Position numbers and translations under genes: made by a program. The notes beneath the pieces are model-generated. The model made no database searches, was not told the origin of the DNA, and was given only the letters and a program-made list of their open reading frames with translations. This document shows, piece by piece, positions 1 through 8,049 of a stretch of DNA of 64,000 nt (its first letter is position 1; every line of letters begins with the position of its first letter). The stretch comes from Limnoglobus roseus. Lineage in GTDB: Bacteria; Planctomycetota; Planctomycetia; Gemmatales; Gemmataceae. The stretch spans positions 8,632,163 to 8,696,162 of the forward strand of contig NZ_CP042425.1 of assembly GCF_008254045.1 (NCBI RefSeq), given 5' to 3'.

Positions 1-146
1 CTGCGGGCCAGCACCCAATACAGGAAGCCGACGGCAGCGGCCACGAGGAGGAAGGCGGACCCGGCGTACCACGCCGTCAGACGGGCGGCGAGGGGCCACG
101 CCGGTCGCGGTTCGGGGCGGGCGTCAGGGCCGTTCTTCGAGGACAT
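1..146 (-). CDS. sensor histidine kinase, N-terminal end only (runs off the window)
   Basis: Only the first 48 codons lie in the window. The ATG at 144-146 opens a short polar leader followed by a hydrophobic stretch (SAFLLVAAAVGFLYWVLA) that should be the first membrane helix. The pattern LTAWYAGSAF is typical of the start of heavy-metal type (CusS/HM_sensor) kinases. It overlaps the end of the response regulator gene upstream by 23 bases, which suggests translational coupling and a cognate pair. The kinase core is not visible, so the family call is inferred from the N-terminus and the neighbour. Confidence 0.6.
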   Translation of the reverse strand, partial: MSSKNGPDARPEPRPAWPLAARLTAWYAGSAFLLVAAAVGFLYWVLAR

Positions 147-798
147 ACCCGACCCCCCGGACGGTGTGGATCAGCTTCGCGTCGAACGGGTCGTCCACCT
201 TCGCCCGCAGGCGGCGGACGTGAACGTCCACCACGTTCGTGTCCGAGTCGAAGTTCACGTCCCACACTTGTTCGGAGATGAGGGTGCGGGACAGCACCTA
301 CCCGGCGCGGCGGGCCAGCAGCGAGAGCAGGGCGAACTCCTTCGGGGTCAAGTCGATCCGGACGCCGGCCCGGCTCGCCCGGTGTCGGACGAGGTCGATC
401 TCGACGTCCGCGACCGTAATCACGTCGGACGGCCGGGCCGGGCTGCGGCGGAGCAGCGTCCGGACGCGGGCGAGCAGTTCGGCGAACGCGAACGGCTTGA
501 CGAGGTAGTCGTCGGCCCCGAGTTCCAGCCCCTTCACCCGGTCGTCCACGGCGTCCCGCGCGGTCAAGAACAGGACGGGTGTGTTCCGGTCGGCCTGGCG
601 GACGGCGGCGACGACCGCCCACCCGTCCAGGCCCGGGAGCATGACGTCGAGGATCACGACGTCGTACCGGCCCGCGCGGGCCATGTACAGACCGTCGTCC
701 CCCCGGCGGGCAACGTCGGCTACGAACCCGTTCTCCTCCAGCCCCTTGCGGAGGAACGACGCGGTCTTCTCCTCGTCCTCGATGATGAGCGCCCTCAC
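124..798 (-). pseudogene. OmpR/PhoB-family response regulator interrupted by an in-frame amber codon
   Basis: From a GTG at 796-798 the frame encodes a receiver domain (LIIEDEE acidic pocket, phospho-acceptor D in VVILDVMLPG, switch K in LVKPFAF) and a winged-helix output domain ending VRGVGYVLEERP. Full length would be 224 residues, normal for the family. A TAG at 298-300 replaces a codon where relatives have Glu (RRAG-stop-VLSRTLISEQVW); the frame is open on both sides. The stop separates the receiver and first part of the output domain from the recognition helix, so the product would not bind DNA. One base change (GAG to TAG) explains it: either a real nonsense mutation or a base error. 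Confidence 0.85.
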
Positions 799-1363
799 CG
801 CCGCCCTCCCCACGCCCCGCCCGGTGCTTCGCTCGCGTGGCCGCCGGGCAACCGCAGTCGGGCGGGACGGGCGACTAAGGCCGGGAGCGGGGACGAAGGG
901 TAACATACAAGGGCCCGAGTTGGCCAATGGCCCGACCGTGAGCGAGCGTCGCCAGGGCGGGGTTGGTCACGGGGCGATTCGCGCAGGGGGGGCGGGCCGC
1001 ACGCGGCGTGCCCGGAAGAACCCGAGTTCATCCTCGCGAGGATGCCGGGGACCGGTGCCCCTGAACGCGGCTCCGGGTCCGAACGCCACGGCGATTCGTC
1101 CGTCCGCCTGTCACGAGCCCGCCGCGCTTTCGGGTGCAAGGCGCTCGCGGAACGGTCGAGCAATTTGCCCAACGTTCTCGATTTTTCTGCTTCGACCTAC
1201 CGCCGACGTGTCCGCCGGTTGTGCGGTACGCGGGCGTGGGGTATAATCTTCCCAGCAGCTCGCGGTGTTGTCCTCGTGCGAGGGCGATGACCGCGGGCCG
1301 GCGGGCCAGACCCCGGCAGCACGGCCGGGCCGAACGAACGCTCCGTTCCTTCGAGGCCCGCAC
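799..1363. other. intergenic region
   Basis: About 560 bases between the minus-strand two-component genes and the plus-strand methylase. Open frames here are short or arginine/proline-rich shadows. No convincing promoter, terminator or RNA gene was recognised. Both flanking transcription units presumably start here, since they diverge. Confidence 0.5.
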
Positions 1364-2572
1364 ATGCTCGTCGAACTCCGCGACATCTCCTCCATCACCC
1401 CCTACGCCGACAACCCCCGGATCAACGACCCCGCCGTCGACGCCGTCGCCGAGTCCCTCGCCGCCTTCGGCTGGCGGCAGCCATTGGTCGTCGACGCGGC
1501 CAGCGTCATCGTCGTCGGCCACACCCGGTACAAGGCCGCCCTCAAGCTCGGCCTGACCGTCGTGCCCGTGCACGTCGCCACCGACCTCACCCCGGCCCAG
1601 GCCAAGGCGTACCGCCTGGCCGACAACCGCACCGCCGCCATCGCCACGTGGGACGACGGCAAGCTCGTCGCCGAACTCCTCGCCCTCCAAGGCACGGACG
1701 TCGACCTCGCGTCCATCGGGTTCACGGCCGACGAGTTGGCCGACCTGCTCAAGGCCGACGAGCCGACCGTCCTCGGCGACCCGGACGCCGTCCCCGACCC
1801 GCCGGCCGACCCCGTCACCCGCCCGGGCGACGTGTGGCTCCTCGGCCGCCACCGCCTCCTGTGCGGCGACGCCACCAAACCCGCCGACCTGGCGAAGGTC
1901 CTCGACGGTGCCCCGGCCGACCTGCTCCTGACCGACCCGCCGTACAACGTCGCCTACGAGGGCAAGACGGCCGACAAGCTCACCATCGCCAACGACGCCA
2001 TGGCCGGCGGCGACTACCGCCGGTTCCTCGCCCGCGCCCTGGCCGCGGCCAAGGGCGTCCTCCGCCCGGGGGCGGCGTTCTACCTGTGGCACGCCGACCT
2101 CGAGGGCCTGAACGTGCGGGCCGCCTGCGGGGACGCCGGCCTCCGCGTCCGCCAGTGCCTCGTCTGGGTCAAGTCGGCGTTCGCCCTCGGCCGGTTCGAC
2201 TACCACTGGAAGCACGAGCCGTGCCTGTACGGGTGGGACGACGGGGCCGCCCACACGTGGCTGTCCGACCGCGCCCAGACGACGGTGCTGGAATTCGACC
2301 GCCCGGCCAAGAACGACGTCCACCCCACCATGAAGCCCGTCGGCCTGTTCGCCTACCTGATCGGCAACTCGTGCCCGCCGGGCGGGGTGGTGCTCGACCC
2401 GTTCGCCGGGTCGGGGACCACCCTCGTGGCCGCGGAACACACGGGACGAACGGCCGCCCTCGTCGAACTCGACCCGCGGTACTGCGACGTCATCGTCAAA
2501 CGGTACGAGGACCTCACGGGCGGAACGGCCGAACGAATACCGGCCGGGGACACCGTTCTCGCGGCGGTGTGA
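1364..2572 (+). CDS. ParB-N domain / DNA adenine (N6/N4) methyltransferase fusion
   Basis: 402 residues from the ATG at 1364; upstream in-frame starts add only low-complexity residues. Residues about 1-95 are a ParB/sulfiredoxin-like nuclease-fold domain (NPRIND near residue 17, VVGHTRYKAALKLG near 50). Residues about 150-395 form an amino-methyltransferase with DPPYNVAYEG at about 191 (catalytic motif IV) and the SAM-binding FAGSGTTLVAAE at about 347, the beta-class order. This fusion is common in phages and integrated elements, where it methylates DNA without a paired restriction enzyme. The next gene starts 67 bases downstream. The target sequence cannot be read from the protein. Confidence 0.9.
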   Translation: MLVELRDISSITPYADNPRINDPAVDAVAESLAAFGWRQPLVVDAASVIVVGHTRYKAALKLGLTVVPVHVATDLTPAQAKAYRLADNRTAAIATWDDGKLVAELLALQGTDVDLASIGFTADELADLLKADEPTVLGDPDAVPDPPADPVTRPGDVWLLGRHRLLCGDATKPADLAKVLDGAPADLLLTDPPYNVAYEGKTADKLTIANDAMAGGDYRRFLARALAAAKGVLRPGAAFYLWHADLEGLNVRAACGDAGLRVRQCLVWVKSAFALGRFDYHWKHEPCLYGWDDGAAHTWLSDRAQTTVLEFDRPAKNDVHPTMKPVGLFAYLIGNSCPPGGVVLDPFAGSGTTLVAAEHTGRTAALVELDPRYCDVIVKRYEDLTGGTAERIPAGDTVLAAV

Positions 2573-2590
2573 CTCGCCCCCGCCCCGAAA

Positions 2591-2618
2591 AACCGACCAC
2601 AACCGACCACAACCGACT
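2591..2618 (+). repeat. short tandem repeat AACCGACCAC (about 2.8 copies)
   Basis: A 10-base unit repeated head to tail between the methylase stop and the ribosome binding site of the next gene (GGAGG at 2630-2634). It may be a binding site for the HTH protein encoded immediately downstream, or simple slippage. Confidence 0.7.
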
Positions 2619-2639
2619 CTTTCCCCCTCGGAGGCCCCC

Positions 2640-3041
2640 GTGGTGACCACTCCCCGCCGGGCGACGGCCGACGACACGCTCCTGCTCGCCCTCGCCTGCG
2701 GGGCCACCCAGGAGGCCGCCGCCACCAAGGCCGGACTCGGAGTGACGACCGTCCGCCGCCGCCTCCAGGACCCCGACTTCGTCCGCCGCCTCCGGGCCGT
2801 CCAGGCCGACATCGTCGCCCGCACGGCCGGGGCGTTGACGGCCGCCGCGACCGAGTCGGTGCGGACGCTGCTCGACCTGCAGAAGCCGGGGAGCCCGCCG
2901 GCCACGCGGCTGGGGACGGCGAGGGCCGTGCTCGAACTCGGCCTGAAGGTCCGCGAGGTGGTCGAGCTCGAGGCCCGGATCGCGTCGCTCGAAGAGCAGA
3001 TGGACGCCGACTTCGCCCCGGCCGCCGGCGGGGGCATGTGA
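2640..3041 (+). CDS. small HTH protein of a phage-like island
   Basis: 133 residues. The start is one of two adjacent GTG codons behind a good GGAGG. Residues about 20-45 (ACGATQEAAATKAGLGVTT) look like a helix-turn-helix of the small-terminase or Sigma-70 region 4 style; the rest is helical and ends in an acidic segment. Its stop overlaps the start of the next gene (TGATG). Position after a methylase and before tandem small genes fits a phage-derived module. A terminase small-subunit role is possible but unproven, because no large terminase is nearby. Confidence 0.6.
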   Translation: MVTTPRRATADDTLLLALACGATQEAAATKAGLGVTTVRRRLQDPDFVRRLRAVQADIVARTAGALTAAATESVRTLLDLQKPGSPPATRLGTARAVLELGLKVREVVELEARIASLEEQMDADFAPAAGGGM

Positions 3042-3394
3042 TGCGCACCCGGTCCCCGGTCCGGCGGTTGGAGCGGCGGCTATCGGCGTACATCGACGCC
3101 ACACAACCGCCGTTGAGCGACCCGGAGTGGCTAGCCGTGTTCAGGGACGCCGTCGCGCGAGGGTGGGAACGCCGCGTACCCGGATTCGCGGCCGCCGTGG
3201 CCGCGTACCGAGCCGCGGCCGAGGCGGCGGCCCGCGTCGCGCCGGAGGTCGATCCGCCGACGGGATTCGCCCTGAGGCACCCGCGGCGGGTGCCCGTCCT
3301 GTTCACGGGGCGGCTCGACCCGCGGTTCCCGGCCGTGTGGGCGGCGTTCGCGCGGGCGTGCGAACTGTACCTGCGGGCGGAGGGCGTCCGATGA
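3041..3394 (+). CDS. hypothetical protein, island gene
   Basis: 117 residues, overlapping the previous gene by one base and the next by four (ATGA), so it is very likely co-translated. Rich in Ala, Arg and aromatic residues (PEWLAVFRDAV, FPAVWAAFARACEL) with no signal peptide or membrane segment. I do not recognise a family. Confidence 0.6.
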   Translation: MRTRSPVRRLERRLSAYIDATQPPLSDPEWLAVFRDAVARGWERRVPGFAAAVAAYRAAAEAAARVAPEVDPPTGFALRHPRRVPVLFTGRLDPRFPAVWAAFARACELYLRAEGVR

Positions 3395-3624
3395 GGCTCC
3401 GCGGGCGACTCGACCAACTGACAAACCGGGTTCGATCGACCCGCCCCGACGCCCCGCCGCTGACCGTCTTCCTGATCGAGGCGACCGTGGATCGGCCCGT
3501 CGGCACGCAGTCGGTGTGGGGCGGGATCGCCCGTGAGATCTGCTACGACCCGACGGCCGGCCCACCGGTGTTGCCCCCGAGTGGGCCGCACAAGATCGTC
3601 TTCGGGCCCGAGTTCGACGTGTGA
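3391..3624 (+). CDS. small island protein, paralogue 1 of the FLIEATV family
   Basis: 77 residues. The layout is a basic start (RLRGRLDQLTNRVRSTRP), a core VFLIEATV and a tail PPSGPHKIVFGPEFDV. The gene at 4021-4254 is clearly paralogous across its whole length. The start overlaps the previous stop (ATGA). Function unknown; the beta-rich core and tandem arrangement suggest a small structural or adaptor protein. Confidence 0.6.
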   Translation: MRLRGRLDQLTNRVRSTRPDAPPLTVFLIEATVDRPVGTQSVWGGIAREICYDPTAGPPVLPPSGPHKIVFGPEFDV

Positions 3625-3634
3625 GGCATAGGCA

Positions 3635-4024
3635 ATGTCACAATGGAACCGGGTCCGGCGGATCGAGGACGGCGTGCGGGCGGCACACCCGACCGCGGCT
3701 CCGCCCGGCCTCGTGTTCGTCCTCGAGGCGACGGCCGATCGGCCACCCGGCCGGTGGGTCCGCGCGGACGGGGCGACGGTGGTGTTGGTCTACGACCCGG
3801 CCGGGCCGGAACCGGACCTCCGGTTCCCCGGGAACCCGCTCGCCCTCGGCGGGATCGACCCGTTCGCTTGCGAACCGAACGCGGCCCGCGACCTGCGGTT
3901 CGTGCCGACAGAACCACTCAGGATTGGCGACGCGCGAGCGGGCCGGCTCAAGCCGTCAAGCGCCAAGGCATCCGCCCGGCGAACTGGGCAACGGCGATTC
4001 GGGGATGGCGAGGGCAAGGGATGA
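3635..4024 (+). CDS. small island protein, divergent paralogue 2
   Basis: 129 residues. It shares the theme of its neighbours in altered form: a basic start (NRVRRIEDGVRAAHP), then LVFVLEATADRPPG and VVLVYDPAGPEP. The last 35 residues (RLKPSSAKASARRTGQRR) are low-complexity and may have been added by a frameshift or stop loss. The stop overlaps the next start by four bases. Function unknown. Confidence 0.5.
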   Translation: MSQWNRVRRIEDGVRAAHPTAAPPGLVFVLEATADRPPGRWVRADGATVVLVYDPAGPEPDLRFPGNPLALGGIDPFACEPNAARDLRFVPTEPLRIGDARAGRLKPSSAKASARRTGQRRFGDGEGKG

Positions 4025-4254
4025 GGATCCGGTCCCGACTCGACCGACTGACGAACCGGCGTCGGGCAACCCGCCCGGGCGCCCCGCCGCTCGTCATTTT
4101 CCTGATCGAGGCGACCGTGGGTCAACCCGTCGGCACGCGGGTGGTGTGGGACGGGCGGGCGCGGGAGGTCACGTTCGACCCGGCCGCCGGCCCGCCGCCC
4201 TTGCCCCCGGGCGGGCCGCACAAGCTCATCGCCGGCCCGGCCTTCGACGTGTGA
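4021..4254 (+). CDS. small island protein, paralogue 3 of the FLIEATV family
   Basis: 77 residues, the same length and layout as the gene at 3391-3624 (LTNRRRATRPGAPPL, VIFLIEATVGQPVGT, PPGGPHKLIAGPAFDV). Most differences are conservative, so this is a duplication kept under selection. Starts on an ATGA overlap with the preceding gene. Function unknown. Confidence 0.6.
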   Translation: MRIRSRLDRLTNRRRATRPGAPPLVIFLIEATVGQPVGTRVVWDGRAREVTFDPAAGPPPLPPGGPHKLIAGPAFDV

Positions 4255-4263
4255 GGGGCGACC

Positions 4264-4455
4264 ATGTCCGGACCGCTGCGGCGGGTGAAGAGGGTCGAGG
4301 CAGCCCAGCAGGGCGGCCGGCAGGCGGCAGGTGAAACTCTCGCGATCGTGCCTTTAGCGGCTACTTATTCCCTTCAAGTCCACTTCCACACCGACACGCT
4401 TAACGATGATCTGCGACACATGCTCGGCCAGCCGATCCGATCACGATCATCGTGA
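4264..4455 (+). CDS. short ORF closing the island, probably a truncated gene
   Basis: 63 codons starting 9 bases after the preceding stop. The first 20 residues resemble the basic starts of the upstream paralogues (RRVKRVEAAQQ). The remainder, after about 4330, does not look like the family and is less GC-rich in style. It may be the 5' end of another paralogue joined to unrelated DNA. Confidence 0.3.
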   Translation: MSGPLRRVKRVEAAQQGGRQAAGETLAIVPLAATYSLQVHFHTDTLNDDLRHMLGQPIRSRSS

Positions 4456-4610
4456 ATCACATTAGCCCTCAAGTGCACCCGACGGCGTTCATTGATTGAC
4501 TCGCCGCCGGTTTCCTGACACGGATTGCAACAATCGATGACGGGCCGTGTTCGCCCTCGCGGCTTACCCTGAAACACAGCCGGCCTGAGTGCGTTCGGAG
4601 CTGCCTTGAG

Positions 4611-5063
4611 ATGACCACACCCTTGCCACGTCGCCTCAAAGTCCTGGTCGCCGACCCTTCGCGGGATGGGGCCGACAGCTTGGCCGATCTCACCCGCCTG
4701 TACGGGTGTCGCGCAACGACGGCATACACCACGAGCGAGACCGTTGTACTCCTGCACACACGCCGGTTCGACATCGCCTTCATCGACCCCGCATTGCTAG
4801 GGGTGTCGATGGGCCAGGTGATCGGCCACGCGCTTGCTCCGTCCCGTGAAGTGCGGCCGTTCGTCATCGCCGTGTCCGAATGCCCGTCGGAAGAGTGGTG
4901 CGGCGAGGGCTTGTCGGCCGGGGTTAATCTGTACCTGACCAAGCCTCTGCCGCCGGGCCTCATCGGCGGGCTGCTCCGCCGGTTGCAGCCCTTCATCTAC
5001 GCAATGGAATTGCCAGCCGACCTCGCCCTCATCGTCGGCCATACCCAAAAGGTCTCGTCATGA
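4611..5063 (+). CDS. stand-alone receiver-domain protein, partner of an RRM gene
   Basis: 150 residues. A CheY-like receiver (LKVLVADPSRDGADSLADL) with the phospho-acceptor region AFIDPALLG and switch lysine in LTKPLPPGL. One acidic-pocket residue is replaced (ADPSR instead of DD), so phosphorylation may be altered. No output domain. It is a paralogue of the protein at 19600-20106, and both overlap a downstream RRM gene through the stop/start (TCATGA). The upstream regions of the two copies also share a GGATTGCAA motif about 80-90 bases before the start. Confidence 0.75.
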   Translation: MTTPLPRRLKVLVADPSRDGADSLADLTRLYGCRATTAYTTSETVVLLHTRRFDIAFIDPALLGVSMGQVIGHALAPSREVRPFVIAVSECPSEEWCGEGLSAGVNLYLTKPLPPGLIGGLLRRLQPFIYAMELPADLALIVGHTQKVSS

Positions 5064-5344
5064 TGGCGCTGAGCGTGTCCAACCTGCCGAGCAATACGAC
5101 GGTGGCCGACTTGTCGGAAGTGTTTCGGCCGTTCGGCCGTGTTGCCTGGGCCGCCGTGGGCGACCACAGGCCATGACCCGTAGCCCGCCGGGGGCCAGGT
5201 TCGTGGATCTGGCCCCCGGCGGGGCCTCCGCGGTGGCCGCTCTCGACGGGGCGACGTACCGTGGGGCCGCATTGATCGTGCGGGACCTCTGGGAGGCCGT
5301 AACAATCAACGGCGAGGCGCCGGGACGATGGCCGGACACGTGAC
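5060..5344 (+). pseudogene. RRM RNA-binding protein, frameshifted
   Basis: The ATG at 5060 begins ALSVSNLPSNTTVADLSEVF, matching the first half of the intact RRM protein at 20103-20360. After GRVAWAAVGDHRP a TGA closes the frame at about 5174-5176. The second half of the domain (ARFVDLAPGGASAVAALDGA) continues at once in another frame. A one-base change near 5165-5180 therefore breaks the gene between RNP2 and RNP1, and RNA binding is probably lost unless the frame is restored. Confidence 0.75.
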
Positions 5345-5537
5345 CGAGTAGGTCGGCCCGCCACAATCCACAGGCGTTCCACTCGTCACGAGTACCCTTG
5401 GCGGTCGCTGCGAGTGAAATCGAATGACAGGTCACGATATATTTTAATTTTTGTCAAACGGTTATCGTATAATGGTTGCCCAATCGCGACCGGCGGACGA
5501 GAGCCGGCGAAGTGGCGTCATCAACTGGAATTACGCC
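5345..5537. other. AT-richer intergenic stretch
   Basis: The segment around 5435-5475 is notably AT-rich for this genome and may contain a promoter for the small gene downstream. No clear -35/-10 pair was assigned and no hairpin was seen. Confidence 0.35.
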
Positions 5538-5843
5538 ATGACGAACAACACGGCCCTTACGCGACAGCAGGTGGCCATGACCACGACCGATTCGTCCGAC
5601 ACGGACTTGCAGCAGATGAGCGACGATGGCTACCCCCACAGCCCTGACCCGACGCGGGCGTTCGGAGCAGGAGACTCCGCTTCCACGCCCGTGGCCGCCG
5701 AACGTCGTCGGGACGACGGGTACGATCCGGGCATGGGTGCCGGCGACGAGTGGGGCGGGTTCCTTTACCACCTGCCGAGCGGCGCGGAGCGGTCCGGGGC
5801 CGAAGGCCCCGGACTCCCGATTCCCCGACAGCCTTCCACGTAA
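5538..5843 (+). CDS. possible small hypothetical protein
   Basis: 101 residues if it starts at the internal ATG (MTNNTALTRQQVAMTTTD). Rich in Thr, Ser, Asp and Gly, probably disordered, with no signal peptide. Codon use is plausible but there is no recognisable domain. It could be a chance frame. Confidence 0.3.
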   Translation: MTNNTALTRQQVAMTTTDSSDTDLQQMSDDGYPHSPDPTRAFGAGDSASTPVAAERRRDDGYDPGMGAGDEWGGFLYHLPSGAERSGAEGPGLPIPRQPST

Positions 5844-5867
5844 ACCACCTTCGCCCCGGAGGAATCG

Positions 5868-6065
5868 ATGTTCCCGCTCATGCTCGTGACGCTGTTGGCG
5901 TCTGCGAATCCGCCGTCGATCGTCTACGTCGACGACATGCTACGGCCGGTGCCGGCCGAGTTCATCATGCCCCCGCCGCGAGAAGGCCGAGGTCCGTGCC
6001 ATCGCGAGGGTGCTCATCGCCGGCCGGCCCCAACGCATCGCCATGACGGAACCCAGGTCGAATGA
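5868..6065 (+). CDS. small hypothetical protein with a hydrophobic N-terminus
   Basis: 65 residues. A strong ribosome binding site (GGAGGAATCG) precedes the ATG. The first 13 residues (MFPLMLVTLLASA) resemble a short export signal; the rest is Pro/Arg-rich. The good start supports translation, but the tail may be a frameshift product. Confidence 0.4.
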   Translation: MFPLMLVTLLASANPPSIVYVDDMLRPVPAEFIMPPPREGRGPCHREGAHRRPAPTHRHDGTQVE

Positions 6066-6152
6066 CGCCGCCGGTAGTGAATTCCCGGGGCCAGAGTTTG
6101 GACACGCTTCTAATCATACTGACCACGCCTCCTCCTCACGATCGGACTAGTC

Positions 6153-6440
6153 ATGCCAAAGAACAAGTTACCTCGCCTGACGCTGGTCGACGCCGAGGCA
6201 TCGCAATCCCTCATCGGCCCCGTCGAGTCACTCCGGAATCAGATCCTCGTGACGATGGGTCGGCCGAGAGACCTCATCCGCATCGACGTCATCAACCTGT
6301 GGCCGAACACGTACCGGGCCAACGTCATCGTCGGCCCGTCGCTCGACCGGGCGCGTTTCGCCCACAGCTACTTCGTGACAACGACCGACGGCGGCAAAGT
6401 GGTGACTTCGACGCCGGGTCTCAACTGCGTTTATTCCTGA
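6153..6440 (+). CDS. hypothetical protein
   Basis: 95 residues with balanced composition (DLIRIDVINLWPNTYRANV, SYFVTTTDGGKVVTSTPG). It looks like a compact alpha/beta cytoplasmic protein. The start lacks a strong ribosome binding site. Followed after 38 bases by another small unknown gene on the same strand. No family recognised. Confidence 0.5.
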   Translation: MPKNKLPRLTLVDAEASQSLIGPVESLRNQILVTMGRPRDLIRIDVINLWPNTYRANVIVGPSLDRARFAHSYFVTTTDGGKVVTSTPGLNCVYS

Positions 6441-6478
6441 TCGTGTTCGTTGGCCCCGAACAGCCCCCAAGGACTTCG

Positions 6479-6835
6479 ATGAGTAATCTGAATCGGATCG
6501 TGGCGCACATTCGGATTCGCAACCGCCAGGACGTGCCGGCGAAGTACGTCCGCAGGTACAATTCTCTGTCCGCGGCCGCCCGGAAATCGATCCGCGGCGG
6601 CGACGTCATACTGCTCCGCGAGATGGCAAAAAGGTTCTCCTACGTCCACATCATCGGCGGGGACATCGTGACGTTCGGCCCGAGGGCGACGAAGCGGGTC
6701 GTGGCGAAGCTCGAACGGATGGGCCTGTACGCGGTCGTCGAATTCGGCCGCGTCCGGGTGAATGCCGGCGGCGAAGTCATCGTGACGGAGAACGTGAGCC
6801 AGAAGCGGTACGCGGCGACCATCGCGGGGGCATGA
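6479..6835 (+). CDS. hypothetical protein
   Basis: 118 residues from the ATG at 6479; longer upstream starts are not supported. Basic helical first half (RIRNRQDVPAKYVRRYNS), then strands (YVHIIGGDIVTFGP, LYAVVEFGRVRVNAGGEVI). Balanced composition argues for a real protein. Function unknown; the high Arg/Lys content could fit nucleic-acid binding. Confidence 0.55.
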   Translation: MSNLNRIVAHIRIRNRQDVPAKYVRRYNSLSAAARKSIRGGDVILLREMAKRFSYVHIIGGDIVTFGPRATKRVVAKLERMGLYAVVEFGRVRVNAGGEVIVTENVSQKRYAATIAGA

Positions 6836-7013
6836 CCGATTTTGCGTTCCGGCTTCGGAGCTGGGGATGATTCACCCCTGGGCCTCGGAATCCCGAGCGA
6901 ATCTCCATGCCCGATTCTTCGCCGGCCCCGATCAAGGGTCTCAAGCGGCTGTAAGAAGGATCTCTCACTGCCGAGAATCGGCCATAGAGATCGGGTAGTG
7001 ACACACGCTGCGT

Positions 7014-7259
7014 GTGGCTACGCAACATCAAGTTTTGTCGGTGGCCGTGATCGAGTCGTTGCAACGGGTGCATGCCGACAACGCCCGCGTGCTTGACTCA
7101 GCAATAGTTCAACTCGGCGAACTTCGAATCCGGCAAGCCCGGGCGCTCGGCGAGGCCGGCTTGGCGGCGGCCTCGGAGGGCCGGCTCGATGACGGAACCC
7201 GACACAAGGCCGAACACCAACAAGCAGCAGCTCGAACGCGTCCTCGCCGGGTGGAATGA
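7014..7259 (+). CDS. possible small helical protein upstream of the eRF1-like gene
   Basis: 81 codons from a GTG. Residues 5-55 (VLSVAVIESLQRVHADNARV onward) form a convincing amphipathic helix pair, while the last 25 residues turn Arg/His-rich and may be out of frame. No ribosome binding site is evident. It lies just ahead of the eRF1-like gene and may belong to its unit. Confidence 0.35.
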   Translation: MATQHQVLSVAVIESLQRVHADNARVLDSAIVQLGELRIRQARALGEAGLAAASEGRLDDGTRHKAEHQQAAARTRPRRVE

Positions 7260-7351
7260 TCGGAAGCCCGATCGGAGCCGCGACGCGGACCGGTGGCAGG
7301 GGCGACGGCGGCCAGGGTTGATCCGGGAACGCGAACAGGAGGGTGGGAATT

Positions 7352-7780
7352 ATGGCGACCAAGAACGACGGGGCGACCGGCCGACACTTGCTGGTGGTCC
7401 TCGACCACCACGAGGCCAAGGTCTACCAGGCCGAGGTGCACGGGGCCGTGCCGCAGCGGATCGTGCCGTACGACCCGAGCGGGTACGGCCGGCACTTGCA
7501 CTCGGCCAACGAGTGGACCGACGGCAAGCGGCAGCCCGAGCGGCAGAGTTTCTACGAGGCCATCGCCAAGACGCTGGCGGGGGCCGACCAGGTCTTGCTG
7601 TTCGGCAGCGGGACCGGGAAGAGCAGCGCCATGGAGCAGTTGCTCGCCGACTTGACCCGGCACCACGCGGAGGTCGCGAAGCGGGTCATCGGCGCCGTCG
7701 TCGTGGACGCCCACCACGCGACCGAGGATCAGTTGCTCGCACACGCCCGGGACTTTTACACCGAATTCAACAGACGATAG
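7352..7780 (+). CDS. eRF1-like (baeRF/host-attachment type) small protein, copy 1
   Basis: 142 residues from the ATG behind a GGAGGGTGGG ribosome binding site. It opens LLVVLDHHEAKVYQAEVHG and contains LLFGSGTGKSSAMEQLLADL and AVVVDAHHATEDQLLAHARD, the arrangement seen in bacterial proteins resembling a domain of archaeal/eukaryal release factor 1. A full-length paralogue sits at 30817-31245. Exact role unknown; a ribosome-associated or stress function is only inferred from the fold. It ends with TAG, showing that amber is an ordinary terminator in this genome. Confidence 0.65.
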   Translation: MATKNDGATGRHLLVVLDHHEAKVYQAEVHGAVPQRIVPYDPSGYGRHLHSANEWTDGKRQPERQSFYEAIAKTLAGADQVLLFGSGTGKSSAMEQLLADLTRHHAEVAKRVIGAVVVDAHHATEDQLLAHARDFYTEFNRR

Positions 7781-7903
7781 TACGGTCGCGTCTCGGCGTA
7801 CACGTCCGGATGCCAGCTAGGCGGAGACACCCGGGAGAAAGTTGCGAATCACTGGTCGCGGGCCATTTCCCCCGACCAGGCCAGATTGGGGCGGGCCAAT
7901 CAT

Positions 7904-7942
7904 AGCAGTGCCGGCCGGGAAGCATTCCCGGCCGGCACTGCT
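7904..7942. terminator. perfect 18-bp stem hairpin
   Basis: Arms at 7904-7921 and 7925-7942 pair perfectly around a 3-base loop. There is no T tract on either side, so it could be an intrinsic terminator for the eRF1-like gene, an mRNA-stabilising structure or a mobile-repeat relic. It touches the first copy of the 36-base direct repeat that follows. Confidence 0.6.
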
Positions 7943-8049
7943 CCAACTTGTCGTGAGGATGACCCATGCGCGTGTAGCCCGAAACCAGGGCATTGACGCC
8001 GTCTGCGGTCGGTCTGCTCCAACTTGTCGTGAGGATGACCCATGCGCGT
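7938..8049 (+). repeat. 36-base direct repeat carrying a ribosome binding site and start codon
   Basis: Copies at 7938-7973 and 8014-8049, offset 76 bases, are identical and include GTGAGGATGACCC plus ATGCGCGT. The second copy is the start of the fasciclin gene. The first gives an ATG at 7966 that hits TAG at its fourth codon. A decoy start or short leader peptide has thus been created by duplication. Confidence 0.75.

Noticed and set aside
1028..3037. A 669-codon minus-strand frame opposite the methylase
   Set aside because: Antisense shadow; the methylase motifs DPPY and FAGSGTT on the plus strand are decisive.
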